Source: Burkholderiales bacterium
GTDB lineage: Bacteria > Pseudomonadota > Gammaproteobacteria > Burkholderiales > SG8-39
DNA: 64,000 bases
NCBI GenBank assembly: GCA_014860445.1
Contig: JACZJT010000041.1
Location: 1-64,000 of the forward strand
Direction: 5' to 3'
Shown: positions 18,807 through 27,043 of the stretch, one piece after another
How positions within the stretch are numbered: position 1 is the stretch's first letter
Layout: each line of letters begins with the position of its first letter
Translations under genes and position numbers: made by a program
Notes under the pieces: model-generated
Seen by the model: the letters and a program-made list of their open reading frames with translations, nothing else
Database searches by the model: none
Told to the model about the DNA's origin: nothing

Positions 18807-19808
18807 ATGCGGGCGAAGGTGGTGCTGGTCGGCGGGATTTATCACGCCGACGCCGGGAAGCAGCTGCGCGCCGCGGCCGACGTGGTCGCGCTCGACGATC
18901 CGAGCCCGGCCGAGATCGCGGCGGCGCTTGCCAATGCGCACGGCGCCATCGTGCGCTATCCGCATCGCATCGACGCGACTGTGCTCGCCGGTGCGCAAAA
19001 GCTCGCCGTCGTGGCATCTTCCGGTCGCGGCACCGATTCCATCGATGTCGCCGCCTGCACCAAACACGGTGTTGCGGTGGTGAACAATCCGGGACTGGGC
19101 ACCATCCCGGTGTCCGAGCACGCCATCGGGATGATGCTGTCGCTGTCACGCCGTCTGGAACTGAGCGATCGCACGCTGCGCGCGGGCGGCGCCTGGGCCA
19201 AGCGCACCGCGCTCGACGTGCGCGACGTCAACGGCAGGACGCTGGGCGTCATCGGTCTCGGGCTGATCGGCAGCGAAATGACGCGCAAGTGCATCGCCGC
19301 TTTCGGCATGAAGGTCCTGGTCTACGACCCGCACGTGCCGGCGTCCAAGGCGGAAGCGCTGGGCGCGACCATGCTCACCGATCTGGGCGCGTTGCTCGAG
19401 CGCGCAGACGTCGTGTCCATCCACGCAGAGCTCAACGAGGGTTCGCGCGGCATGATCGGCGAAGCCGAGCTGCGCCGCATGCAGCCGCACGCGATCCTGA
19501 TCAACACTGCGCGCGGCAAGATCGTGCAGCAAAAAGCGCTGGAACGCGCACTCGCCGAGGGCAGGATCGACAGCGCGGCCCTGGATGTGTTCGAGGAGGA
19601 ACCGCTGGCGGAGCCGAGCCCGCTGTGGGATCTGGACAATCTGATGCTCACGCCGCATGTGGCCGGGCTCTCGGGCGACGCGTTGCGCGAACTCGCGCAT
19701 TCGGCCGTGACCCAGGTGCTGCAGGTCCTGGGCGGGGAGCATCCGCGGTCCCTGGTCAACCCGCCGGCGTGGAATGCGGCGATGGCGCGACTGGGCCGCG
19801 CGACTTGA
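18807..19808 (+). CDS. D-isomer specific 2-hydroxyacid dehydrogenase
   Basis: The 333-aa protein has the family fold: a Rossmann motif GLGLIGSEM (about 149-157), the NAD-signature block ending INTARGKIV, and the catalytic R/E/H set visible as the SSGRGTD region (R), DVFEEEPL (E) and TPHVAG (H). It probably interconverts a 2-hydroxy acid and a 2-keto acid with NAD(P). It begins 6 bp after the lyase large subunit, so it is in the same operon and may produce or consume the lyase substrate. A 9-bp-stem hairpin overlaps its stop codon. Confidence 0.88.
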   Translation: MRAKVVLVGGIYHADAGKQLRAAADVVALDDPSPAEIAAALANAHGAIVRYPHRIDATVLAGAQKLAVVASSGRGTDSIDVAACTKHGVAVVNNPGLGTIPVSEHAIGMMLSLSRRLELSDRTLRAGGAWAKRTALDVRDVNGRTLGVIGLGLIGSEMTRKCIAAFGMKVLVYDPHVPASKAEALGATMLTDLGALLERADVVSIHAELNEGSRGMIGEAELRRMQPHAILINTARGKIVQQKALERALAEGRIDSAALDVFEEEPLAEPSPLWDLDNLMLTPHVAGLSGDALRELAHSAVTQVLQVLGGEHPRSLVNPPAWNAAMARLGRAT

Positions 19809-19826
19809 GGCGCTTGCAAGTCGCGC
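19798..19826 (+). terminator. Hairpin spanning the dehydrogenase stop codon
   Basis: Perfect 9-bp arms gcgcgactt (19798-19806) and aagtcgcgc (19818-19826) with an 11-nt loop end the lyase operon. No long U-tract follows. Confidence 0.4.
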
Positions 19827-19879
19827 AAGACCGTGGCGCATGCGCCCTTGGGCCTTGCCAACACGGGTAAAATAGCCCC

Positions 19880-20593
19880 ATGAAAATGCTGCATGTCTCG
19901 GTCTGGCGCGGTGGTGCGGGCGGCGAATACCGCAGTTACGAAGTGCCACGCCAGGAAAGCCAGAGCGTGCTCGATGTGGTCACCTACATCCAGCGCAACA
20001 TCGACCCCACCCTGTCCTACCGATTCGCCTGCCGCGTAGGCATGTGCGGCGCCTGCGCCATGACGGTCAACGGCGTCGCACGCTGGACCTGCCGCACCCA
20101 TGTGGCCAAAGTGGTCAAGGACGACGCCATCCAGATCGCACCGCTCGCCAATTTTCCCGTGGTGAAGGACCTCGTCACCGACATGCGCGAGTTTTTCGAC
20201 AAATGGGCGCGGGCTCGCGGTCAGTTCGTCCCCTGCGCCACGCGCAGGGACGCGTTTGCGCAGGTCGCTGCCGATTCGCCCGGGCGCGTCGCGGCAAACG
20301 CCGGCATCGAGTGCATCGGCTGCGGCGTTTGCTACGCGTCCTGCGACGTGGTTTCCTGGAATCCCGATTATCTTGGACCGGCAGCCCTGAATCGCGCCTG
20401 GACTCTGGTCAACGATGTGCGCGACGGCGCGCGACGGGAACGCCTCGCCGCAGTCGCGGGCGACGCCGGCTGCCACGCCTGCCATACGCATCTTTCCTGT
20501 AGCGAGCGCTGCCCCAAGGACATCACACCCACCGCCTCCATCGCCGGGCTCAAGCGCGCGGTGGCAGTTGCTGCATTGAAGGGGGAGTTGTGA
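19880..20593 (+). CDS. Succinate dehydrogenase/fumarate reductase iron-sulfur subunit
   Basis: The 237-aa electron-transfer subunit carries three clusters. A [2Fe-2S] ferredoxin domain has CRVGMCGACAM plus a further Cys at about 74. The [4Fe-4S] motif is CIGCGVCYASC (about 142-152). The third cluster is formed by CHACHTHLSCSERCPKD (about 199-215). These spacings match SdhB/FrdB. It overlaps the membrane-anchor gene by 4 bp. No flavoprotein (SdhA/FrdA) gene lies within the window, so the catalytic partner must be encoded elsewhere or be a different flavoprotein. The start ATG at 19880 is 15 bp into an otherwise leader-free region. Confidence 0.92.
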   Translation: MKMLHVSVWRGGAGGEYRSYEVPRQESQSVLDVVTYIQRNIDPTLSYRFACRVGMCGACAMTVNGVARWTCRTHVAKVVKDDAIQIAPLANFPVVKDLVTDMREFFDKWARARGQFVPCATRRDAFAQVAADSPGRVAANAGIECIGCGVCYASCDVVSWNPDYLGPAALNRAWTLVNDVRDGARRERLAAVAGDAGCHACHTHLSCSERCPKDITPTASIAGLKRAVAVAALKGEL

Positions 20594-20988
20594 GCAGCGC
20601 CGGCCACGGCTACGCTGGCGCGCCACTCGCGGGTCCGAATCCGGGCGCCCGCTCCGAAACCTGGTTGTGGATCGCGCAGCGCGCCAGCGCGGCGCTGCTC
20701 GGGCTGTGCGTGCTGGTCCACCTGGTCACCATTATTTACGCGGTACGCCACGGCCTCTCCGGCGAGGCCATCCTCGCACGTACCCGAGGCAATGGCGTCG
20801 CGCTCGCGTTCTACATGCTGTACGTGCTCGCCATCGCCGTGCACGCGCCCATCGGTTTGCGCACGCTGTGCCACGAGTGGCTGGGCTGGCGCAGCGCGTC
20901 CCTCAATTGGTTCATCGCCGCCCTTGCGCTCGCGCTGTTTGCCTTCGGCCTGCGCGCGGGCTGGGCCGTATTTTTGGCGCCGGTATGA
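20590..20988 (+). CDS. Membrane anchor subunit of SDH/FRD-like complex (SdhC/FrdC type)
   Basis: The 132-aa protein has three hydrophobic segments (about 27-48, 65-85 and 103-125) and histidines suitable for haem b ligation in the first two (VHLVTIIY and AVHAPIG). It overlaps the iron-sulfur subunit gene by 4 bp, with a GTG start at 20590 (gtgagcagc), and shares an atga overlap with the next anchor gene. It would carry electrons between the iron-sulfur subunit and the quinone pool. Confidence 0.82.
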   Translation: MSSAGHGYAGAPLAGPNPGARSETWLWIAQRASAALLGLCVLVHLVTIIYAVRHGLSGEAILARTRGNGVALAFYMLYVLAIAVHAPIGLRTLCHEWLGWRSASLNWFIAALALALFAFGLRAGWAVFLAPV

Positions 20989-21329
20989 AGAACGACTATC
21001 GCGCCAGAAACCATCCGGCATGGTGGGCGTTTCTCGTGCACCGCCTGTCGGGCCTCGCGCTGTCGCTGTTTCTGCCGTTTCATTTTTGGGCCTTGGGACA
21101 GGCTTTTCAGGGCGAGGCGAGATTGGACACCCTGTTGCGCTGGACCGAACAGCCGCTGGTGAAATTCGCTGAAACCGGGCTGGTGCTGCTGCTCGCAGCG
21201 CACCTCACCGGAGGCCTGCGCCTGCTCGTGCTGGAATTTTTGCCTTGGCGCGGCTGGCAAAAGACCCTGCTCGCCTGGGCCGCAGGCGCGGCGCTGGCGG
21301 CGGGGCTCGCGTTCGCCCTCGTCCTGTAG
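20985..21329 (+). CDS. Membrane anchor subunit of SDH/FRD-like complex (SdhD-like)
   Basis: The 114-aa, three-helix membrane protein contains the HRLSGLALSLFLP motif (about 19-31), typical of succinate dehydrogenase cytochrome b subunits. The start at 20985 overlaps the preceding stop (atga), which fixes it; the frame remains open further upstream but that part is antisense-like filler over sdhC. It completes a three-gene SdhB-C-D set lacking SdhA. Confidence 0.82.
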   Translation: MKNDYRARNHPAWWAFLVHRLSGLALSLFLPFHFWALGQAFQGEARLDTLLRWTEQPLVKFAETGLVLLLAAHLTGGLRLLVLEFLPWRGWQKTLLAWAAGAALAAGLAFALVL

Positions 21330-21412
21330 GTCCTGTCGGATTAGAATGAGAAGGGCACGCCGCGACGGCCGGGTTTCTTTTTTCACCCCTTGAGACAAAG
21401 ACAAAACCGCAT

Positions 21413-22288
21413 ATGAACGTAGATCTGAAGCAGGTGGAGGAAGCCGCGAAGGAGCTCTACATCCGAGCGCTCAAGATGCTGCCGCCGGATATCAAGTCCG
21501 GCATTGCCGCGCTCGAGCGCAGCGAATCCGACGCCACCGCGAAGACCATACTCGGCACCATGATCAAGAACATCAGCGTAGCCGAGGACAATGCCAATCT
21601 GCTGTGCCAGGACACCGGCATCCCGATTTACAACGTGACCATCGGCCGGAACGTGATCGTGGACGGTTACGGGTTGAAACAGGCGATCCGCAAGGGCTGC
21701 GAACGCGCGACGCGCGAGCACCCGCTGCGCTCCTCGGTGGTGCACCCGGTGACGCGCAAGAACGAACAGTCTTCCTGCGGCCGCGGCGTGCCGGTGATCA
21801 ATATCGATTTCAGCGACGCCGGCGAAACCCTGGCCATCGAGATGATTCCCAAGGGCTCGGGTTCGGAGAACAGTTCCTGGCTGAAAATGGCCATCCCGGC
21901 CGAAGGTGTGGACGCGATCAAGACCTTCGTGGTCGACTGCGTGCTGGAGTCCGGCGGCAAGAGTTGCCCGCCCACCATCGTCGGCGTCGGCGTGGGCGGT
22001 ACCGCCGACCTGTGCATGCACCTCGCCAAACAGGCGGCGACACGTCCGCTGGGCTCGCGCTGCACGGACCGCGAGGGCGCGAGACTGGAGCAGGCGCTCA
22101 CTGCGGCGGTGAACCAGCTCGGTGTCGGCCCGCAGGGCCTGGGCGGAGACGCGACTGCGTTCGCGGTGCATATTGAAACCGCGGCGACACATATCACCAT
22201 GAACCCCGTGGCGGTAAATATGCAATGCCATTCGGCGCGTCGCGCGCGCGCGACGTTTACGCCTGCCGGCATCGAGTACGGATTCTAA
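21413..22288 (+). CDS. Fumarate hydratase class I, alpha subunit (Fe-S hydro-lyase)
   Basis: The 291-aa protein corresponds to the N-terminal domain of class I fumarases/tartrate dehydratases, which bind a labile [4Fe-4S] cluster. Candidate ligands are the cysteines in LLCQDTGIP (about 63-71), SSCGRGVP and NMQCHSAR. It acts with the beta subunit encoded at 22878. A chalcone-isomerase-like gene separates the two. Near the SDH-like genes it would interconvert fumarate and malate. Confidence 0.9.
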   Translation: MNVDLKQVEEAAKELYIRALKMLPPDIKSGIAALERSESDATAKTILGTMIKNISVAEDNANLLCQDTGIPIYNVTIGRNVIVDGYGLKQAIRKGCERATREHPLRSSVVHPVTRKNEQSSCGRGVPVINIDFSDAGETLAIEMIPKGSGSENSSWLKMAIPAEGVDAIKTFVVDCVLESGGKSCPPTIVGVGVGGTADLCMHLAKQAATRPLGSRCTDREGARLEQALTAAVNQLGVGPQGLGGDATAFAVHIETAATHITMNPVAVNMQCHSARRARATFTPAGIEYGF

Positions 22289-22317
22289 TTCCGATCGAAC
22301 TTACGAGGATAAATCAA

Positions 22318-22878
22318 ATGAAACGATGGCTGGCATTGACATTGTTGCTGTGCGCGCTGCCGGTGTCGGCGCTGGAGGTCGCGGGCGTAAAGCTGGCGGA
22401 CAAGACCAGGGTGGGGGCGGAGGAACTGGTGCTCAACGGCGCCGGCATCCGGACCAAGGTATTCTTCAAGGTCTACGTGGGCGCGCTCTACATGGCGGAA
22501 AAGAAAACCGCCGCAGCTGACGCGCTGGCGCAAAAGGGCGCAAAGCGCGTGTCGCTTACGCTGTTGCGCGATCTGTCCGGGCAGCAACTCAACGAGGCCT
22601 TCGAAGAAGGCATCCGCGCCAACAACAGCGCGGCGGACCTCGAGGCAATGAAGGCGCGCATCAGCGAACTGCTGGCGCTGTTCGCCGACGGCAAGGAGGG
22701 TTATGTGATCCTGATGGATTTCGTGCCTGGTACGGGCACAGTCGTCACCCTGAACGGCACGGTGAAGGGCAAGCCGATCGCGGGCGAGGATTTTTACCGC
22801 GCGCTGTTGCGTATCTGGCTGGGCGACAAGCCGGTCGATGAGGGTCTGAAAAAAGCCATGCTCGGGGGCGCGTCCTGA
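22318..22878 (+). CDS. Exported chalcone-isomerase-like protein
   Basis: The 186-aa protein starting at the ATG 22318 (RBS cgagga) has a clear signal peptide (MKRWLALTLLLCALPVSA, cleavage after about residue 18). The mature part has the chalcone-isomerase-like fold features seen in bacterial proteins of this family, such as GAGIRTKVFFKVYVGALYM (in parts GIRTKVFFKVYV and GALYMAE) and a conserved LxLLRDLS region. Bacterial members have no established reaction. Its stop overlaps the start of the fumarase beta subunit (atg within gatgg), so it is in the same operon. An upstream in-frame extension to 22225 would overlap the alpha subunit and destroy the signal peptide. Confidence 0.82.
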   Translation: MKRWLALTLLLCALPVSALEVAGVKLADKTRVGAEELVLNGAGIRTKVFFKVYVGALYMAEKKTAAADALAQKGAKRVSLTLLRDLSGQQLNEAFEEGIRANNSAADLEAMKARISELLALFADGKEGYVILMDFVPGTGTVVTLNGTVKGKPIAGEDFYRALLRIWLGDKPVDEGLKKAMLGGAS

Positions 22879-23486
22879 TGGCCCACTATGACCTTGCCAT
22901 GCCGGTGGACGAAGCCGCGACCCGCTTGCTGCGGGTGAACGATACGGTCACGCTCAACGGCACCCTCTACGGCATACGCGATGCAACGCAGATCCATATG
23001 TTCGACCGTGGACGCAAAACGCGCTTCGACCTCGCCGGCCACGCGGTGATTCACACCGCGCCCAACGTAAAGAAAGTCGAGCCCTCGAGCGCGTATCCCG
23101 CAGGCTACGCGCCGGTGTGCATCGGCACCACCACCAGCGCGCGCATGGAGCGCTTCACCCGGCCGCTGATGAGCCAATATGGCGTGCGCATGATCATCGG
23201 CAAAGGCGGCTTGCTCGCCGATTCGGCGGCGGCGTTTGCCGAACTGGGCGGCGTCTATCTGGCGATCGTAGGCGGTGCGGCGGCCCTGGAAACCACCTGG
23301 ATCGAGCAGATCGAGGACGTGGACCTGGACGATCTGAACCCGGAAAGCCTTTGGCGATTCCGGATCAAGAATTTCGGTCCGCTGCGGGTCGCGATGGACA
23401 GCCATGGCACCAGTCTTTACACGGAACTGAAGAAAGCGGCGGCGGGGCGCCGCGCAGCCGCCCTGGCCAGCATGGGCGTCAAGTGA
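22878..23486 (+). CDS. Fumarate hydratase class I, beta subunit
   Basis: The 202-aa protein matches the C-terminal (beta) domain of class I Fe-S fumarases. Features include the GRKTRFDLAGHAVIHTAP region, GTTTSARMERF (about 78-88) and IGKGG (about 99-103). It pairs with the alpha subunit at 21413 to form the catalytic unit. It starts within the last codon region of the chalcone-isomerase-like gene, implying translational coupling. Confidence 0.9.
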   Translation: MAHYDLAMPVDEAATRLLRVNDTVTLNGTLYGIRDATQIHMFDRGRKTRFDLAGHAVIHTAPNVKKVEPSSAYPAGYAPVCIGTTTSARMERFTRPLMSQYGVRMIIGKGGLLADSAAAFAELGGVYLAIVGGAAALETTWIEQIEDVDLDDLNPESLWRFRIKNFGPLRVAMDSHGTSLYTELKKAAAGRRAAALASMGVK

Positions 23487-23565
23487 ACGCGATCGTCGCC
23501 GACCGTCCTGTTCCGGGATCACCAAGGCGCAAAGAATTCAGGCTTCTAGTCGGGATTCGGCTGCG

Positions 23566-24648
23566 ATGAGTTTCCCCTCGACCGAAAACCTCAACATCGC
23601 ATCGTTCGAGGCGATGCCCTCGCCGCGCGAACTGCACGAACGCATCACGCTGGACGACGCAGGCGCGAAATTTGTCGCCGAGGCGCGCGCGACCCTGTGC
23701 CGCGTGCTCGACCGCAGCGATCCGCGCCTGCTGGTGATCGTCGGCCCCTGCTCCATCCACGATCCGGCAGCCGGCCTGGAGTACGCGCGGCGCCTGCGCG
23801 CACTCGCCGACGCGGTCAAGGAGCACTTCTACGTGGTGATGCGCGTCTATTTCGAGAAGCCCAGGACGGTGACCGGTTGGAAGGGTTTCATCAATGACCC
23901 GCATATGGACGACTCCTTTCACATCGAAGAAGGCATGGAGCGCGCGCGCCGCTTTCTGGTCGATCTGGCGGCGCTGGGCCTGCCCGCGGCCACCGAGGCC
24001 CTGGATCCGGCCGCGCCGCAATACCTCGGCGACCTGATTGCCTGGTACGCGATCGGCGCGCGCACCAGCGAATCGCAGACGCATCGCGAAATGGCCAGCG
24101 GTCTTTCGGCGCCGGTGGGATTCAAGAACGCCACCGACGGCAATATCGGCATCGCGATCAATGCAATACGCTCGGCGCGCGGCCCTCATACTTTTCTTGG
24201 CATCACGGCGGACGGGACGCAGGCCATCGTGCGCACGCGCGGCAACGCCTACGGACACATCGTGCTGCGCGGCGGCCAGAGTCCGAATTACGACACCGCG
24301 CAGGTGTCGCTGACCGAGCAGGAACTGACGCAGGCGGGCCTGAGCGCGAATCTGGTGATCGACTGTGCGCACGCGAATTCGCTGAAGAAGCCCGAACTGC
24401 AGCCCCTGGTGTTCAGGGACTGCATCCACCAGATCATCGAAGGCAACCGCTCCATCGTCGGCCTGATGCTGGAGAGCAATATCGTGCCGGGCAATCAGCC
24501 GATTCCCGAGGACAAATCCAGGCTGGTCTACGGCTGTTCGGTGACCGATCCCTGCATAGGCTGGGAAACCACGGAAAAGCTCATACGCGAATCCGCAGCC
24601 GCAGTCGCCCCGGCGCTGCGCGAGCGCGTCGCCGGGGCGGAGGGTTAG
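23566..24648 (+). CDS. aroG: 3-deoxy-7-phosphoheptulonate (DAHP) synthase, class I
   Basis: Condenses phosphoenolpyruvate with erythrose 4-phosphate, the first step of aromatic amino-acid synthesis. At 360 aa the length is close to E. coli AroG/F/H. Visible motifs include LLVIVGPCSIHDP (about 51-63), KPRTVTGWKG (about 95-104), LRGGQSPNYD (about 227-236), and DCAHANSLKKP for metal/PEP binding. The isozyme class (Phe-, Tyr- or Trp-sensitive) cannot be assigned by eye. The stop overlaps the GTG start of the next gene. Confidence 0.93.
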   Translation: MSFPSTENLNIASFEAMPSPRELHERITLDDAGAKFVAEARATLCRVLDRSDPRLLVIVGPCSIHDPAAGLEYARRLRALADAVKEHFYVVMRVYFEKPRTVTGWKGFINDPHMDDSFHIEEGMERARRFLVDLAALGLPAATEALDPAAPQYLGDLIAWYAIGARTSESQTHREMASGLSAPVGFKNATDGNIGIAINAIRSARGPHTFLGITADGTQAIVRTRGNAYGHIVLRGGQSPNYDTAQVSLTEQELTQAGLSANLVIDCAHANSLKKPELQPLVFRDCIHQIIEGNRSIVGLMLESNIVPGNQPIPEDKSRLVYGCSVTDPCIGWETTEKLIRESAAAVAPALRERVAGAEG

Positions 24649-25010
24649 TGGCCGCTCCCGCGCTGCGCAACCTGGAAGAACTCGCGGGCTTGATTCGCGC
24701 ATTCGCCAGCGAGCGGGACTGGGATCAATTCCATACGCCGAAGAATCTTGCCATGGGCGTTGCAATCGAGGCGGCCGAGCTCATGGAGGAGTTTCACTGG
24801 CTCACGCCGGAGCAGTCGGCGCAGCTGCCACCGGAACAATTGCAGGCGGTGCGCCATGAGATGGCCGACGTGTTCGTCTACCTGGTGCTGCTCGCCGACA
24901 AGCTCGGCGTCGACCTGATGGCGGCGGCCGCGGAAAAAATCGCCATCAACGCCGGCAAATATCCCGCCGACACCGTGCGCGGCAAGGCAACGAAATACGA
25001 CAAGTATTGA
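24648..25010 (+). CDS. MazG-like nucleotide pyrophosphohydrolase
   Basis: The 120-aa all-alpha NTP pyrophosphatase has the EAAELMEEFHW motif (about 41-51, the ExxE part of the metal site) and the second half HEMADVFVYL (about 70-79, ExxxD). These features fit the single-domain MazG/RS21-C6 family, which hydrolyses non-canonical or excess dNTPs to NMPs. The start is a GTG sharing its G with the DAHP synthase stop (tag), so translation is coupled. The preferred nucleotide is unknown. Confidence 0.85.
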   Translation: MAAPALRNLEELAGLIRAFASERDWDQFHTPKNLAMGVAIEAAELMEEFHWLTPEQSAQLPPEQLQAVRHEMADVFVYLVLLADKLGVDLMAAAAEKIAINAGKYPADTVRGKATKYDKY

Positions 25011-25046
25011 CGTTGCGGACCAGTGGATCGCGTTCGCGCACCGTAG

Positions 25047-25892
25047 ATGCTCAGCTACCGACACGCATTCCACGCGGGCAACCACGCCGACGTGCTCAAG
25101 CACACCGTGCTCGTGCATCTGTTGCAATACCTGACGCAAAAGGACAAGCCGCTCTGGATCATCGATACCCACGCCGGCGCGGCGACCTACCGTCTGGACG
25201 AAGGCTACGCCACCAAGAATGCAGAATTTGAGACCGGTATCGCCCGCTTGTGGTTGCGGGACGATCTGCCGCCGCCGCTGGCCGACTACCTGGAGACGGT
25301 GCGCGCGCTCAATCCAGACGGTCGCCTGCGTCTTTACCCCGGCTCGCCGCAGCTCGCAGCGCAGCTATCTCGCCGGAAAGACCGCTTGCGCATGTTCGAA
25401 CTGCACAGTAGCGAGAGTCAGTTGCTGCAGCAATATTTTCGTGACGACGCGCCGCGCGTGATCGTCCAGGCCGGCGACGGCTTTGCGGGCCTGCAATCCG
25501 TGCTGCCGCCGCCTTCGCGTCGCGCGCTGGTTCTGATCGATCCGTCCTACGAAGACAAGGGCGACTACCGGGCCGTGTTGACGGCGCTGCGCGACGCGCG
25601 CAAGCGGTTCCGCGCCGGAGTCTATGCAATCTGGTATCCGCAAGTGCAACGCCGCGAGGCGCGCGCGTTTCCCGGGCAACTCAGGGAAATGCAGGACAAG
25701 GACTGGCTGCATGTCACGCTGACGGTCAAAAAGCCGGCGAGCAGCGGCTACGGACTGCACGGCAGCGGCATGTTCATTCTGAATCCGCCGTGGTTGCTGG
25801 CGCAGGCACTGGAGCTCGCCATGCCTTATCTAGCGAAGCTGCTGGCGCAGGATGCCAGCGCGGGATTCAGTCTGCAGAGCGAACTGGACTAG
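25047..25892 (+). CDS. rlmJ: 23S rRNA (adenine(2030)-N6)-methyltransferase RlmJ
   Basis: SAM-dependent methylation of A2030 in 23S rRNA. The 281-aa protein begins MLSYRHAFHAGNHADVLKH, diagnostic of RlmJ/YhiR. It has the SAM region IDTHAGAATYRL (about 33-44) and the catalytic DPSYEDKGDY motif (about 164-173; a D/NPPY variant). The length agrees with E. coli RlmJ (280 aa). The gene converges with the CDF transporter 17 bp after its stop. Confidence 0.94.
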   Translation: MLSYRHAFHAGNHADVLKHTVLVHLLQYLTQKDKPLWIIDTHAGAATYRLDEGYATKNAEFETGIARLWLRDDLPPPLADYLETVRALNPDGRLRLYPGSPQLAAQLSRRKDRLRMFELHSSESQLLQQYFRDDAPRVIVQAGDGFAGLQSVLPPPSRRALVLIDPSYEDKGDYRAVLTALRDARKRFRAGVYAIWYPQVQRREARAFPGQLREMQDKDWLHVTLTVKKPASSGYGLHGSGMFILNPPWLLAQALELAMPYLAKLLAQDASAGFSLQSELD

Positions 25893-25909
25893 AGAGGGAC
25901 GGCGCCGTC

Positions 25910-26833
25910 CTACACGACATGGTCCGGCGCAAGCGCGCAGGGATGCAGCGCGTCGCCGGTTTCGATCTGCAGCGTCGCGTGCCCGACGCCGTAGCGATCG
26001 TGCAGTTCTTTGCTGACCTGGTTGATGAAGCCGTCGCCCGGATGCCCTGAAGGCATGACCAGGTGCACAGTCAGCGCGGTTTCGGTCGTGCTCATGCCCC
26101 AGATGTGCAAATCGTGGAAGTCGGTGACGTCCGTCAATTGCGAAAAATATTCACGTATCCCTGGGGTATCGATGCGCGGCGGCACTGCGTGCAGCGAAAG
26201 ATTCACCGAATCGCGCAGCAGCCCCCAGGTGCTGCCGACGATGACTGCCGCGATGACGAGGCTCATGACCGGATCCAGCCAGACCCATCCCGTATAGAGC
26301 ATGCCCACGCCGGCGAGCACCACGCCCAGGGACACCGCCGCGTCGGCCGCCATGTGCAGGAATGCGCCTTTCACGTTCAGGTCGTGCTCGCGGTCGCGCA
26401 GGAACAGCAATGCCGTGGCGGTGTTGACCACGATCCCGCCCAGGGCCACCCAGATGACCGTCATGGTCGCGACCGGAACCGGATTGTTCAGGCGTTGCAC
26501 CGCCTCCAGAGTGATGCCGCCGACCACCAGCATCAGCAGCATGGCATTGATCAGTGCCGCGAGTATGGTCGAGCTGCCCAGTCCGTAGGTGAAGCGGTGT
26601 GAGGGCTCCCGACGCCCTAGCACGCTCGCTCCCCAGGCGAGCGCCAGGGCCAGCACATCGCTCAGATTGTGGCCGGCGTCGGCGAGCAGCGCCATCGAAT
26701 GCGCCAGCATGCCATACCCGACCTCGATTGCGACGAATGCGAGGTTGAGCGCAATGCTGATCGCGAACGCACGGTCGTGCACGCGTGCCTGCCCGGCGTG
26801 ATTGTGCGAATGGACGTGATGATCGTGTGGCAT
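25910..26833 (-). CDS. Cation diffusion facilitator (CDF) metal efflux transporter
   Basis: The 307-aa protein starts MPHDHHVHSHNHAGQ, a histidine-rich metal-binding N terminus, followed by six membrane helices. The zinc-site motif HSMALLADAGHNLSDV (H and D residues of TM2) and the TM5 HMAADA motif are present, with a cytosolic C-terminal domain (about 215-300). It exports Zn2+/Co2+/Cd2+-type ions in exchange for protons. The chosen start at 26833 has an aggaa RBS; an upstream extension to 26980 has no family support. It is divergent from the following unknown gene. Confidence 0.92.
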   Translation of the reverse strand: MPHDHHVHSHNHAGQARVHDRAFAISIALNLAFVAIEVGYGMLAHSMALLADAGHNLSDVLALALAWGASVLGRREPSHRFTYGLGSSTILAALINAMLLMLVVGGITLEAVQRLNNPVPVATMTVIWVALGGIVVNTATALLFLRDREHDLNVKGAFLHMAADAAVSLGVVLAGVGMLYTGWVWLDPVMSLVIAAVIVGSTWGLLRDSVNLSLHAVPPRIDTPGIREYFSQLTDVTDFHDLHIWGMSTTETALTVHLVMPSGHPGDGFINQVSKELHDRYGVGHATLQIETGDALHPCALAPDHVV

Positions 26834-27043
26834 TTCCTGCGTTCCTGGGTGTTTCGACAATGTGACATATTTTTCGGCGCCTGTCCGTGCGGGGTATCGT
26901 TCGCGCGCGCTTCGTTGTACGGGCACGCGAATCTGATAAGCTTTGCGCCTCGAGCGAGCGAGCGCCGGCGCGTGCCGCATTCAGTCGCCTGCGCCTGTCG
27001 CCCGGGTTCGGCTTTTCTCGACTTTCATAGACTGGGCGAATCG

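Noticed and set aside
18410-19870. 486-aa frame over the lyase and dehydrogenase genes
   Set aside because: Out-of-frame shadow; the dehydrogenase and lyase frames carry complete family motifs.
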